Origin: Ptychodera flava
Lineage: Eukaryota > Hemichordata > Enteropneusta > Ptychoderidae
Direction of reading: 5' to 3'
DNA: 64,000 nucleotides
Assembly: GCF_041260155.1 (NCBI RefSeq)
Contig: NC_091929.1
Coordinates: forward strand, 41,805,744 to 41,869,743
The notes under the pieces were generated by a model that saw only the letters and a list, made by a program, of their open reading frames with translations, did not search any database and was not told the DNA's origin. A program made the position numbers and the translations under genes. Below are positions 51,913 to 64,000 of this stretch, in pieces (positions within the stretch are counted from its first letter, which is position 1; every line of letters starts with the position of its first letter).

Positions 51913-52250
51913 CTCGCCAGAAACTGTATCAAAACTTTTGATGACTTTTTTACTGTTTTGATTTTTAATATATCCTGTTCTACTCCCCAAAGCATGTTGA
52001 GATACACCGTATTTGGGCAACCCAACTCAGTCTATACATGTGTAGACTGCATATTGTCGACGAGTGAATTGTAGTCCGTACTATAATCCAAAGGTAAACA
52101 ACAACAGGGAAACACCGTATAGACGCTGTGTTGACAAGCTAAACAGTTGGAGTTTCAACATGCTTTGGGATGTAGAACAAGAAGTTGCAATTGATATACT
52201 GAACAAAAATAGTGCTAAAAAGTAATCAGAAGTTACAGCTACTGGCCCCC
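51913..52250. mobile_element. MITE family M2, copy 1
   Basis: Inverted ends with agtagctgtaacttctgatt on the right arm (read inverted) and cagaaactgtatcaaaact on the left. Inner arm sequence is tgttctactccc-aaagcatgttgag on the left and catgctttgggatgtagaac on the right. TTAA follows at 52,251-52,254. About 340 bp. Confidence 0.75.
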
Positions 52251-52254
52251 TTAA

Positions 52255-55200
52255 AATTATCCAAAGATGCCATCATAAAATGTTAGTGGACACCACTTAC
52301 GTCACTTTAGATATCAGAATATCATAAATCTCGCTTGTCTATTATCTATTGAGACCTGGCGAACTTCTTCACCCGGCTGTCACAACTTTTCGCTTTTCTT
52401 TCAGGCATCAAAAAAGAGTTATTTTTGTGTGCGTACGTCACCGCTTACCTTAAACATGTTTGATTTTGTGCTGTTTCGTTTGAAAGTTTTGCATTCGATC
52501 TTTTATCAAAATCCAGGATTAAAAGTTCACTTGAATGACGATTTGATAAGAAAACTATTCACTATTTACCAACAACGATACAGAAAAATCAACAGTGATC
52601 AACCTCAAGACGGAGATATGGCATTTCAGAATAAAAATGACCTTTCTTAATGTCTTCCTTGGCAGAATGTACCATCTTTACCAATGGACAGCGTCGGTAA
52701 AACCATCCGAGCTGAAACTCTTCACGGTTCTGTCAGGCATTCTTTGTCCAGCTATATAATAATCACCGGTAGTAATGCATAAAACAGCGTCCTGGACAAA
52801 GCCTGCGTGGTTTCAAGTGTCCGCACACAGTAACCGGAGAGTTCATTTCGTTTCCATCTCCCCTGACCTTTGACCCCCACCGGAAACATAAATATTATAT
52901 ATTGGAAAGACATCTGTTTTTCAATAAGAGCTTTGCACACACCGCTGTAAGACTAGCTCTGGTTTGACTTTAAATGTCAGAGTTCCACGGCTCGACCAAC
53001 AAAAGAAATAAAATGTTGGCGAACCGCTGGGATGCAGTTATCAATTTCGCAGAGGGAATTAGCTTGTTACACGTAGCTTTCATAGATTATGTTCAATTTC
53101 CAGAGGTAATGATGTTATATTTGTAGACTCGGTACAGACTGTAATAAAGTAATGATCCGAATGGTCATAAGGTGGAATGAAAATTGAATGAGATGGTTTT
53201 CGTGCTTTGAAAAGTTATGACACGGTCTGTCAGTGACGACGGCGGTCAGGACTTATTGAAATAAAGTTCATGAAAGATTTTGTCAACTCTCGACAGACTG
53301 CTCCAATAAGGTTGAAGGGTTTTGAACAATTAGAAGAAAGTGAAATTAAGTTTCCAGTTTACCCTTGGTGCTACAGATTTCGAATTTTTGAACCTTTCGA
53401 TAGTCACGTGACCGATATTGTTACAAATCACAGTCAGAGTCTATGGTTTTGTAATTTTGCCATGAAATACTTTGTTAACATCAACTACGAGTGTACGCTC
53501 CAGTAGCGCTTACTTTGTGTGCATTTCTATTGCATTTTTGCGCTTTTTGTAAAATACATTTACTCTCTATTCTCAAAATCATGTTCAAATGTTAATTGAT
53601 CAAACACACAACCTTTAAATGAGTCATGTCCAATGTCATTGCTGGCATCTGAATTGTAGTCCGGACTAGAGCTAGAATTCATTTGTCAACAAAAAAGTGT
53701 ACATTGTAACATTTTATATACATTTAATACACATTGTCTACACATTTTGTGCACATTTTGTATACATTTTGTATACGTTTTGTTCGCATTGTATTTTCAA
53801 TGCTGCTACTTCGTATTTCGTCTGTTGCATGAACCTCTTGCTGTCAGCAGCGCCATCCTCGACTACAATACGGTCTGTCTGCTTAACTTCTATCGCGTAA
53901 CTCGGTAAACCCATCAGGTTACACAGATAAGAGTCTTAAATATCGACATCAAGACACCGAGTATAAACAGCGTGAAACCAAACCTCAACACAAACTAATT
54001 TGATGTGATGTGTTGAGTATTCCCATACTCGCTTTCTAATTAAACTTCCCATAACTACGCCGAGATGGGATTTTATCTCTCAGCTACCGGTCTAGCCCCT
54101 TGCACTGAGTGGGAAATAGCTTTCAACTTTCGATTTTTCTCAACTTTTTCTAAATGTAGTTGCCATATTGCTCGACTTGTTAAGAAAACTGAACATTTAC
54201 AATGCGTACCAAATCAATGTCCGGAAGACAGTGTTTCTATGCAAAATGACGTTTGTATCGTTTATTGTCAGTATATAGCAAAACAGAAAGTTGTGTCCAG
54301 ACCTAGATTTAAGTTTAAACATTTATAAAGTGTATGGTGGAAAGGAGTATTGAACTTTTCTGTGCTGAGGAGCCGTGTATGATCACAAAATCTTTAATGC
54401 GAAAAGTTTTGTGAACCAATAAGCTTACCACTATACAGTGCAATCAGGCAATATATTTTCAATACACGTAACTTTTAAGATAATACGCTAGTAGAAATGG
54501 AAGTTTTAAACTTTCGCTCATACTTTGCCAAAAGAAAGTTTCAACCTTTCTCTTTCACAATCAAGAACAAAATCAAACATCATCGCGTAAATGTTTGAAC
54601 TGGAAATATTTGGACTTCAATACGGCTACGTTTTCTTATTTCTGAGGGAAAGAATCACTTTTGCTATTTCATTAAAGAAAGAAGGATGATTTTCTCTTCG
54701 GATTTCAAAATGAAAGAACAAACATTGTAGAGCTGTAAAGTATTTTAAAATTTTAATCGCCGAAAATCTGTCCGTTATGCGTATTCTGCCTGCTCTGTTA
54801 GTTGCGCGCATCGCTTAGGTTAATTTTAAGTTCATCTATTGGTTGGATGGGTGAGTAATGCTATTTTAATGGTGTCTGTGGGTCGGGAATGCGAAAGTTA
54901 CATTCGTAATATGTCCGTCGCAATTTTTTTTTTTTGCACTTCGTAGTTTCGCTTCGGGAAAAGAAGAGGGTTAAAGGTCAAAAGCAGTAAAATTCAGTTG
55001 CCATACGAATAATTTATTGTCTACGGTCCCTGAGCGATAGCAGAGTTTGAACACGGGGACTCAAGAGGATACAGAGTATGTGTATGTGTTCGCGAGATGA
55101 AAACAAGTCCGGCGTTGTGCGTTTCTCTGTCATCTTTTCATCAAGAACTTTTTAACAGCAAGTTTTACTGGCAAAATTTCTTCCGTCATGTGCTCTGCCG

Positions 55201-56240
55201 ATGTGTATTGAGACTTCATGGTTAAATCATCACATTTGAAAGAAAATATTAATTTCTCGCTGCTTCATAATAAGCGAACAAAACCTTGCAATGCCCTTTG
55301 CGCATGTGCGGTGTGCGACATTTCATTGTGCAGTGGCGAATCCTTTTAACAATCTATATATCCATATATCTGCATTTTAAGGAAAAAATGGAGTGCCTTG
55401 GAAAAGAAAAAATGGCACCAGGGATAGCACGAGATAAATATATATTACATGTCCATGTATACAGTCATATAAAATGGCAACTGATCGAACTCTAGATCCA
55501 CAGACCCTGGGACTCCACAGTAAATATGCGATAGATTTGATATTTGTTATCGACAGATATCTTTGGACTGAAATAGCCGATGATTTAGTACAGCGCAGGG
55601 TTGGGGTGAAGCATTAAATTTTGTCATGGACAGTTAAAATGCTGACCTACAATCTTTTTAGCGTTCTCAAATTTAGGAAACAATTCAAAACAAAATTGGA
55701 AATCAAAGTTGGTTGAGTGTCATGAAGTACACGACTTCCGTGTTGTTGCTTTAGCATAGAACTATCAGTGCAAATTTGCGCACGACGATAAATATAGATA
55801 AACTCCCTACAAACTCAACGAGAGTTGTTTGTCATGCTCGCGGTTCCACGGTCTCTGTAGTCCGACTATAGAACTTATCGAACTGACAATATAAACAATG
55901 TATCATTCAGATTGCTTAGGGGAATTAAACTTTACTTGAAATTGCTTCCAGTTCACTTCTGCACCAATTATGAGTGACCACCAGCAGGTCCGAGACTGAC
56001 AATCGGCAGAAAAAAGGCACTGAAAAGCGGATCTTTTATATTTTTTATTGAATATAAATTTGTACACTCACGCTAACAGAACACAATGAAGATATACCGT
56101 ATACCGCATAAACCACATTTGATACATAGTGTATGTGAGCCCTGCTGTGAAGGTGTTTTAATGGCGGCTCTCTGTTTCGGGCCAGCTGCAAGTCATTGAT
56201 AATTGTTGCAATTTTAAGTAAAGTGACACTGTAAGCACTG
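52255..56240. other. No confident gene
   Basis: Short ORFs only. 53,655-53,695 holds another M2-like core (tagtccggactagagctaga, attcatttgtcaacaa). 54,925-54,935 is a T run. A plus-strand 73-codon ORF at 52,429 follows a good-looking ttttctttcag acceptor at 52,404 but shows no domain and no partner exon. Confidence 0.4.
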
Positions 56241-56244
56241 TTAA

Positions 56245-56572
56245 AGGGCCAGTAATGGTAACTTTTGATGATTTTTCCGTTATTTTTATTTTGTATATCA
56301 ATCGCAAGTTCTGATTCTACTCCTAAAAGAAACACCCACTATTTCGCTGGTCAACAAAGCGTCTATGTGTAAAATGCACTTTATATTTAAATTCTAGTCC
56401 GGACCAGAATTCATTTGTAAACAATAGCAACGCAGTTTACACATGTATGGGCTGAGTTGACAAGCCGAACACTGAGAATATCAACATGCTTTGAGAGTAG
56501 AACAAGAAATTATGGTCGACATTCAGAACAAAAATGGTGAAAAAAAACATAAAAGTAGACATTACTGGTCCT
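56245..56572. mobile_element. MITE family M2, copy 2
   Basis: TTAA at 56,241-56,244, then agggccagtaatggtaactt. The right end is attactggtcct followed by gtaa. Arms of ~85 bp share gttctactc and aaaatggt/atttttattt motifs. The centre includes attctagtccggaccagaat and tcatttgtaaacaa. Confidence 0.8.
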
Positions 56573-57083
56573 GTAAGTAACCGCCAGAATCTTGAATGGT
56601 GACAATTTCTGTAGAATACCTTCTCATTGTTTGCCCTCGTCGACGTCGAGGGTTTTCACTATCGAAATTAACTGTTATTTTCGGCTTGCATTTTTGACAT
56701 GTCGGAAATCTCCCCTGGTTCAACGCGCAATGTAAAGTGAACCTGTCTGGGCGAAGTCCAGAGACAGGCTAATTGTTGCCGTGGTTACATGAACTTTCCT
56801 ACCCTAATGTCGAGAATTCTCGGAGTATGCTTTTCCTCCCGGAAGGCATGAATTACTCTGCCGAGCAGAAGCCACATATCTTATGGTAACCGGTTATTCT
56901 CATATGCCAGAGCTATTCAATGGAACCAACTATTCGTTTGGCGCTAAATAAGCTTATCAGAATTACAAGGGGTATCGTGTGCCGAAGGAACATAGTTATT
57001 TGAAGAATATTTGGGAACGCTATATATCGAACATGCTCGGTTGATAATTGGCGCTATTATGATTTCCTCTGGTATTCTATGCA

Positions 57084-57440
57084 ATGTTGTATTGTGTTAT
57101 GTTGTGTTGTGTTATGTTATGTTATGTTATGCTATGCTATGCTATGCGATGTTGCATTGCATAGCATCATGTCATGTTGTTATGTTATGCTGTGTTTGTG
57201 CTGTTGTATTGTGTTGTGTTATGTTATATTATGTTAGTTATGTTATCATGTTATGTTATTTTGTTATATTATGTTATGTTATGTTTATGTTATGTTATGT
57301 TATGTTATGTTATGTTATGTTATGTTATGTGTTGTATTGTGTTGTGTTATGTTATATTATGTTAGTTATGTTATCATGTTATGTTATTTTACCATATTAT
57401 GTTATGTGATTAATGTTACATTTCGTTACGTCATGTCATG
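57084..57440. repeat. (GTTAT)n-rich imperfect array
   Basis: About 350 bp of pentanucleotide gttat units with gttgt variants. It contains a ~125 bp internal duplication (gttgtattgtgttgtgttat at 57,203 and 57,331). Confidence 0.93.
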
Positions 57441-57572
57441 TTACAAGTAATATTATGTTCAAAATATCGTTAACAGAGTTGCTTGATGCGCACTGTCATG
57501 TTTGGTCACTCAGACCATAGACTGAAAAAGGCTAACTGTAGCTGACTTTGAATGTTTTGGAAGCGAGTTTCA

Positions 57573-57887
57573 GATAGAATGAACCTCGAAGACAAAGGTT
57601 CAGACTCAAATTTTTACTTTGTTGATATGCCACTTGTGTTGGTACATTTTGAAGCTTGTAGGATGATAAAGTTCTCACAGTCGTGTCATTTTTTTGAAAA
57701 TCGAAAATGTCATTTTCTGCCAAAGAGTTAACAAAGGGATGGCAGCCATTTTAAGTTGCAATATCGGTAAGGATTTTAGTTCATTTGTGTCTCTGGTACC
57801 AAACTTTGCACGGCGACTCTGACTTTCACCCTTGATTTCCGAACATGTTTTAATCTGTCAGTTTCGAGGCGTGAGGCGCCTACTACC
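57573..57887 (+). mobile_element. TTAA MITE family M1, copy C (left end decayed)
   Basis: Right end cgaggcgtgaggcgcctactacc followed by TTAA (57,888-57,891). Interior gggatggcagccattttaag and ggtaccaaactttgcac as in copies B and D. The left end, agatagaatgaacctcgaag, has lost the TTAA. Confidence 0.8.
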
Positions 57888-58215
57888 TTAAATTTACAGT
57901 GCCAAAAGAAGGAATTCGAAATGACCTCGCTATCACAGTTCACCGACACTCAAGTGACCGTGACGGTAAAAGATTGCGAGGCATTTAACGTTTTTGTTGA
58001 CTCTCATCGACAAGACAATAAACATAATGTCCAAAGAGAGATCTCAGTTACACTACTTAATGGAATATCATCCATGGACCATTTTTCAATCCACAATATA
58101 GTATTTTGCTTGAGGGATATCTGATATTCGACTGTCGTTTATTCGGACCTCCAGCAGTGCCTTTGTTTAAATGAGTGCCAGACCTTGTAATAGGATGTAT
58201 GTGAATGGAACGACG

Positions 58216-58546
58216 GATAGATGGATGGATGGATGGATGGATGGATGGATGGATGAATACACGAAATGATAGATGAGCAGTTACATGTATGTATGTATGT
58301 ATGTATGTATGTATGTATGTATGTATGTATGTATGTATGTATGTATGTATGTATGTATGTATGTATGTATGTATGTATGTATGTATGTATGTATGTATGT
58401 ATGCATGTATGTATTTATGTATGTATGTATGTATGTATGTATGTATGTATGTATGTATGTATGTATGTATGTATGTATGTATGTATGTATGTATGTATGT
58501 ATGTATGTATGTATGTATGTATGTATGTATGTATGTATGTATGTCA

Positions 58547-58624
<78 letters not shown>

Positions 58625-58694
58625 ATGTATGTATGTATGTATGTATGTATGTATGTATGTATGTATGTATGTATGTATGTCAGTCAGTCAGTCT

Positions 58695-58739
<45 letters not shown>

Positions 58740-58795
58740 ATGTATGTATGTATGTATGTATGTATGTATGTATGTATGTATGTATGTATGCATGA

Positions 58796-58846
<51 letters not shown>

Positions 58847-58862
58847 CATCTATCTATCTATG
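58216..58862. repeat. Compound microsatellite (ATGG, ATGT, CTGT, CAGT, CTAT)
   Basis: gatg units at 58,216-58,256. From 58,284 long atgt blocks alternate with ctgt blocks (58,546-58,622 and 58,697-58,738), a short cagt run (58,680-58,692), and ctat units (58,797-58,860). The 234-248 codon ORFs over it are artefacts. Confidence 0.97.
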
Positions 58863-60889
58863 CACGTATGTATGTATTTGTATACAGTTCAAATATGTAC
58901 ATACATACAGAAGCCTGCACGTACATACGCAAAGATGGACAAGACAAAGGAATGCCAGGTTGATGAATGAACAAGCAGAAAGAAAGATGGACGAACAGAG
59001 CCAGGACAGACCAACATAAAGACGGTACAGTCGCGGTAGACAGAATAATTTAGACTGGTCGGTTCATGTACGAACTGAGAGGTGGATAAATTACCCGAAG
59101 GTACCAGTTTTAATCACCGACAACGATTCTTTTATTTACTCTTCTGTGAATTACTTGCAGTCGCTCCCAGCTGTTTTTCTAAAACAGGTATCTGAGCTAT
59201 TTTACAATGTGAGGTATCTGCTAAGATTAGTTACAATAGGGACACACTTTCCTTCAATATTTACTCTCTGTCTACTTACTTCAAGTGGCCAAATTGTACA
59301 AATAAACTACCTAAAGTAGCGAATTACTTGATACAGTACGGTCCTATATCAGAGGCGCAACTATTTTGACGAACTTTGACCCCTGTTAGCACATTGGCTG
59401 GCGTTGTGTGTTTTGATAAAGAGGTGGTTGTTTATTGTTTTACATTAGCTAATTAACGCCATTTAACGGTACCGCGGATCGCATGACACAGGTTTTTCAA
59501 GTTAGCGTCGGCAAAATTTGACAGCTAGTCGAAGTTCACAAAGTCAGACACTGACTGCACGATAAACCTCGATGGTAGCGAACTATCTTTGCAGTTCACT
59601 AACTTTTGTGTCATTGTTATCTTTCTGTTGCATATGTTGCGTGCGGAAATGTTTATTTTCACTACATGGTAACAAGCAATGGAGGCATGCCCTATAAAAG
59701 GAGATGCATTTCCAAAGTCCATACAAATAGAAAAAAAAAGGATTGGACGTTGAAAATGGGAGGTTGTCACTCGGGTGCATATTTTGCCTTCAAAATGTGA
59801 AAGTTCACTAAAAACATAGCAAAGAACACAACCGCGTTGTTTTTCGTGCTTTTATAATTGGTATGACGTTGGCCAAAAATATTACAAATCGTTTTTTAAT
59901 GCTTGATAAATTAACGGTCAATATCTGTTACTTCAATTGTCGTTTATGTTAATAATGCATGTATACAGTAATATTGGCTTCCGATTCCGAGTCGTAAGTT
60001 TTCGTTGAAACTATTTCTCAGACTGGACAAAAACACACACGCGCAAGTAAGTGAAATAACACATCAGGCCGGTACGTAGAATCAAAGTGCTAACATACTC
60101 TTGACGTCAATAAAATGAACGGTTGCAAAATTATAGCCGAGATTAACAATTGTTGATTGAATTTGGTGTTAGAATGTCATCGAAATTCTTAAAAGCCCAC
60201 GTTACCCGGATGTTCACGTCATTGTCACGGCATGACTATCTTTTCACAGAATGTAACTACACATTCTGACGTCATTGACGGTTCAGTATCGGGTCATTTG
60301 TGTCTGTTTTGGAGGCCATCAAAATACAGAAGTTCTGAAACTCGACAAGAAATACAGAGTGACAACGACTATACACTATAAAAGCAAAACAGTAGCCCCA
60401 TAAAAGTTTTGATCGATCTAACAGGCGTTTTTCTAGGCATATATAGATATCTAATAAAATGCTTGATTTATAGCTATATCAAAGTATACATAAAGTATAC
60501 ATCATTGATTTATTGCTATACTAAAGTACTCATACAGTATACACCATTCAGTAAAATGAAACTTATATTTCATGGCCATGTAAAAATATTAGTACACCCA
60601 TTATAAATGTCAAAATGTCAATATCTCATACACATGACAGTGAGGGCAATATTGCCAATTTTCTACACTTAACTACACTATTACTACAGAAGAAAGCAAA
60701 GATCATGGTTGAGGACTAAACTCCAGTGAATTCCTGTAAAATTTTTGCCCACAGTAACATAAGTTTATGTTTCCTTTTCCATGTTTTCTGGCGAGAGAAT
60801 AATTACCAGCCAATCGCAACGTTAGATTTGCTGATGCTCTAGTATGTAAAGGCAGTACGCATTTAAAACGTGAAGCTTTAACCGTTTGT
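58863..60889. other. No confident gene
   Basis: Short ORFs only. A perfect CRE TGACGTCA lies at 60,267-60,274. A 27 nt stretch (59,161-59,187) between acttgcag and gtatct has exon-like borders but is too short to trust. Confidence 0.4.
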
Positions 60890-61177
60890 TCAAACCTTCC
60901 TCAACGCAACTTTAAACTCTTCTCTTTCAAAATAAAGACGATATATTTTGGTATTCGAGAAACAAGTTATCCAAAATTCACCAATATTTGAAATTTGAAA
61001 ACACTGCCGTTCCTGTGTTGTCTTCAGAGAAAAAAATCTCGATTTTTTACAAAACCATGGCTGTAAAAACTTTATACCCAACAAAGTGGGTGCACACACT
61101 GCAGCAGACCAGCAAAGAATTGTAAACATTTGAGAGTCTGAATATCTGTCCCAGTGGCGCATTCTTCTCTAAAGTAT
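60890..61177 (-). mobile_element. MITE family M1, copy E (diverged, reversed)
   Basis: gagagtctgaatatctgtcc at 61,131-61,150 is the inverted complement of copy A's left part (46,567-46,590), followed by agtggcgcattctt. Further inward are aacactgccgttcctgtg and aaaactttatacccaac. The far end is decayed. Confidence 0.55.
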
Positions 61178-61537
61178 GCTGATTATAGCGTTATGAATAC
61201 TCATTCCATCGATATCGCGTCTCTAAAACGTGGAGTATTTCGGCCAGGGCGTGGAAAATCAAACGCACTGTATAGTGAAAAGATAAATTTTTAACAGTGA
61301 AGAAAGTATTTTCACTGCCTTCACAGCAGACCAACAAAAGCCATTGTACGATAACGACCTTTGAAGGAATCGCGGTTGGGATCAATAAAAGTTTACGAAG
61401 TCATCGTTTCAGACAAAGACCTTGTTAAGATTTATAGATCTGAATTGTGGAAACGTAGAGGCTAGGCTGTAATTGTGTCGACGTCTGACGCAGTGTTATC
61501 TTCTTTCTCGGTTCAAAACAAAGGATGAACGTGTTAA

Positions 61538-61888
61538 GGTAGATCGCGCCTCGGGGACAGACAGTCGGACTCTCAAATTTCTACAATTCTTTTCTGATCT
61601 ACCATTTGAGGGGGCTCATTTTAAAGCTCTTGGAGAGAGAAAAACTTTCACCATCTTAGTTTTTCGAAAATTCGAAACTTTATTTCTCTCTCATAGAGTT
61701 AACACAGGAATGGCGGCCATTTTTATATTCAAAGATCGCCTAATGATGGGTAATTTGTTTCGCTAGTTCCAAACTTTGCGCCATGACCCGGTTTTTATTG
61801 TTGGTTTGTAAGAGAATAGTTGAAAGTTTCATTGAGGAAAGTTTGAGCGAAAAAGTTTGAGTGATTCACTTTCCAGGCGCGTACTACC
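61538..61888 (+). mobile_element. TTAA MITE family M1, copy D (best preserved)
   Basis: TTAA at 61,534-61,537 and 61,889-61,892. Ends ggtagatcgcgcctcgggga and ccaggcgcgtactacc. 351 bp, non-coding; the 97-codon ORF over it is a by-product. Confidence 0.88.
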
Positions 61889-62526
61889 TTAACAAAAGCT
61901 TGAGGCTTCTAACAACAATTCTAAGTAAGTGTTTTTTTCTAAATACAGCTTAATTAAAACTAAATATAAATATGCGTCACATCAAAAGATAAATTTATGT
62001 TTTCAGAAATGCCCTTGCAAGATTTTGACATTTACTGTATTTAAATTGAAGGGATGACAAAGAATATTGATATCATAAACGTTCGTCAAGGTGTTCAGTA
62101 TCTCTGGTACAGATTAACCATTTGAGTGCCAAAGTCGATATTTGTCACCTTTAGAAAATATACTTCCGTCAATTTTTTCCAGATTTTAGTCAACATTTTT
62201 ATATTAAACTGTAGCCAATGAAATGTGACGTCCATTTCGTTCAAAATTATCAAAAAGTCACAGGAAAATTAATAAAAATTGGTAAAAATGTTGCACTAAA
62301 ATTTTGGTGGGAAATTATTACAGCATTAATAGGGTTAAGATACACTTCTACGAATTAAACGACAGAGTAAACGTGTGAATATGAAGTTATTGGTTGTTCC
62401 AGGAATATTATTTTATTGAGTTTGAAAACTTCTTTTAATATGCAAACAGAAGCAAAAATCTTTATTTCAGTTACATGGTCAACTGAAGCCATAATTATCG
62501 TAGAATTCAAGTAAACAGCAACACTA

Positions 62527-62679
62527 CTGAGTGGGTTCAGAAATCGCTAACCACTTGAAAAATTCAGTGAGTGGGTTAAGAATCGCCAAACCGAATGTGG
62601 ATGACTAGTGGAAAAATTCGGCCAATGGTGTAAGAAAACCATTGACGGATGTTAATTTTGGCATGCATTACGCGCCATA
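62527..62679 (-). mobile_element. Solo terminal repeat of the 8 kb element family
   Basis: Two 38-40 bp units (gtgggttcagaaatcgctaa) followed by ccgaatgtggatgactagtg and the terminal ggcatgcattacgcgccata. A 7 bp insertion (cattgac) distinguishes it. The base after the end is g, supporting tatgg as the true terminus. Confidence 0.85.
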
Positions 62680-64000
62680 GTCTATACTTTGGCGAAACAT
62701 AGAAATGCCATGATATCCGAAGGCTTGAATATCTGCACACACATCAGTCAAGATTGTTGTTCGCCTATTTCCCTACTTTTGGCTGGGTCACAAGTTTACC
62801 TCATCATGTGCTTTAAGCACTAGATGCAGAGAAAAAGTTTTAATCGTCACAAAAGACGAGTAAAAAATCCCCCAATCAAGGATTGTCTGCCTCGAAACAC
62901 GAACGAGGCTCCGTAAGGGATGATAAATAGGCCAACAAAACAAGACAGCGGAATTTGACACCCCGAATAGCCCTGATCGCAAATGACGTCACGTTTTCTC
63001 TAATTAATATGCATAAATAAATATTTGTCCGCATTTTCCGCATAAACGACGAAAATAAAACCTGCTAGTGTTACAGTGGCTATTAAAAGTCACACTTATT
63101 CGTATGAATTTATGGCCCAGACTAAATGCTGCTTCAACAGCCACGCATACAACAACAAAATTTGTCCGAGTTTTAGTCGCGAGCGTGCAGCTATATTTAG
63201 TAACAAATCTGAAATCGCGATCAACGCTATTTAAAGGGACATTATTGTATCTTTTGATTTTTTTTTTCATTTTTTCGATGACAAAATCCCCGGTCAAATC
63301 AATAGGAGACCTAAATTGTGACTATGGACGGCTTCAAGGATATGTAAAACCACCTTCTTGCTCTTTACGGCAAGGTTCAATGTTTGTAAGGGCGTCCCGC
63401 GCGATTTGAACCAACCGCCATGATTGAACCCCAGCACATGACCAATATTACCACGCATACGTCAACTATCAACGTACAGCTAGAACGCTGTACGAGCGGC
63501 CGTCACCTACACACTATTCAGCACAATGCATATCGATGAGCTCACGTCGCATAAACAAATGCACGTCTCACAAACTACTGTCAAATAGTGAAAGAAACAG
63601 GGCATTTGCTTGTAAGTTTGATTTTAGTATCGATGATAGGGACTGTGAAACGGAAATCAGACCATAAACGCAATTGGGTCGATGGTAAAACTAAAACGAT
63701 GTCAGATTGCTGTGGTGATAGTGAAACAGGTACAGAGTAATGCATTTTCTGTGCATTTGATCGTTAGCAAATCTTCGGCAACTTTTAAGATTTTTAGGGT
63801 ATTTTCTTGCCATTACGTTGGTTTGTTTTACAAACACGAGGTGATCACTTGTTGAACTTGGAAACATCGCACTCGGACAGAACAGTGCATGGTGTAGCAT
63901 CGCTGATATCTGTGACATCGTGACACCGCGCCGAGCGGGTACTGTACTGTCGATTGATACTGCTCGCGATTGGAGTCACCTCTTGACACACAAGATCTGT
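62680..64000. other. No gene recognised
   Basis: tgacgtcacg near 62,983 is a CRE-like site. ttaaagggacattattgtat at 63,233 resembles the M2 left end, but the other end was not found. Short ORFs only. Confidence 0.4.

Noticed and set aside
57011-57450. Cys/Tyr/Met-rich 132-codon ORF
   Set aside because: Translation of the gttat pentanucleotide array.

Overview
This is a window of animal nuclear DNA: intron-bearing genes, long non-coding stretches, many microsatellites and minisatellites, miniature inverted-repeat transposons (MITEs), and one Ty3/Gypsy LTR retrotransposon. Nothing looks bacterial, and no rRNA, intact tRNA or CRISPR locus was seen. A secreted C-type lectin gene, the retroelement type and the style of repeats suggest a marine invertebrate, perhaps a deuterostome such as a hemichordate or echinoderm. 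The species cannot be fixed from sequence alone.

Layout. 0-5 kb: a ~108 bp satellite, small duplications, and a ~150 bp tandem repeat ending in a (CAGA)n tract. 5-11 kb: short palindromic elements, then a broken Gypsy element (5,879-10,957) with 5 bp target duplications, lying inside an older hAT-type MITE. 12.3-39.9 kb: the dominant structure, a large inverted duplication. The left arm is about 12,285-18,617. The right arm starts at 19,352 and is now cut into three pieces by two insertions. Each arm holds one copy of a signal-peptide C-type lectin gene, transcribed outward, head to head. The left copy is intact (190 aa); the right copy has a 2-nt frameshift. The first insertion (25,808-33,836) is an 8,029 bp element with tandem-repeat-filled terminal inverted repeats and a 7 bp target duplication. 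Its empty target site survives in related copies elsewhere in the window. The second (about 34,483-39,670) carries ~39 copies of a 25 bp minisatellite at one end and two at the other.

40-64 kb: mostly intergenic or intronic DNA. The last two coding exons of a minus-strand gene of unknown function (49,775-49,892 and 43,781-43,905) join in phase across a 5.9 kb intron and are followed by a poly(A) signal. At least two TTAA-target MITE families are dense here, five copies of one lying within 15 kb. Large compound microsatellites occur at 45, 46, 48, 49, 57 and 58 kb.

The only confident host genes are the lectin pair and the two-exon 3' end at 43.8-49.9 kb. A few further possible exons are listed at low confidence. 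The most unusual items are the interrupted palindrome with its divergent lectin pair and identical 270 bp tract, the 8 kb tandem-repeat-ended element, and the minisatellite-bounded insertion.
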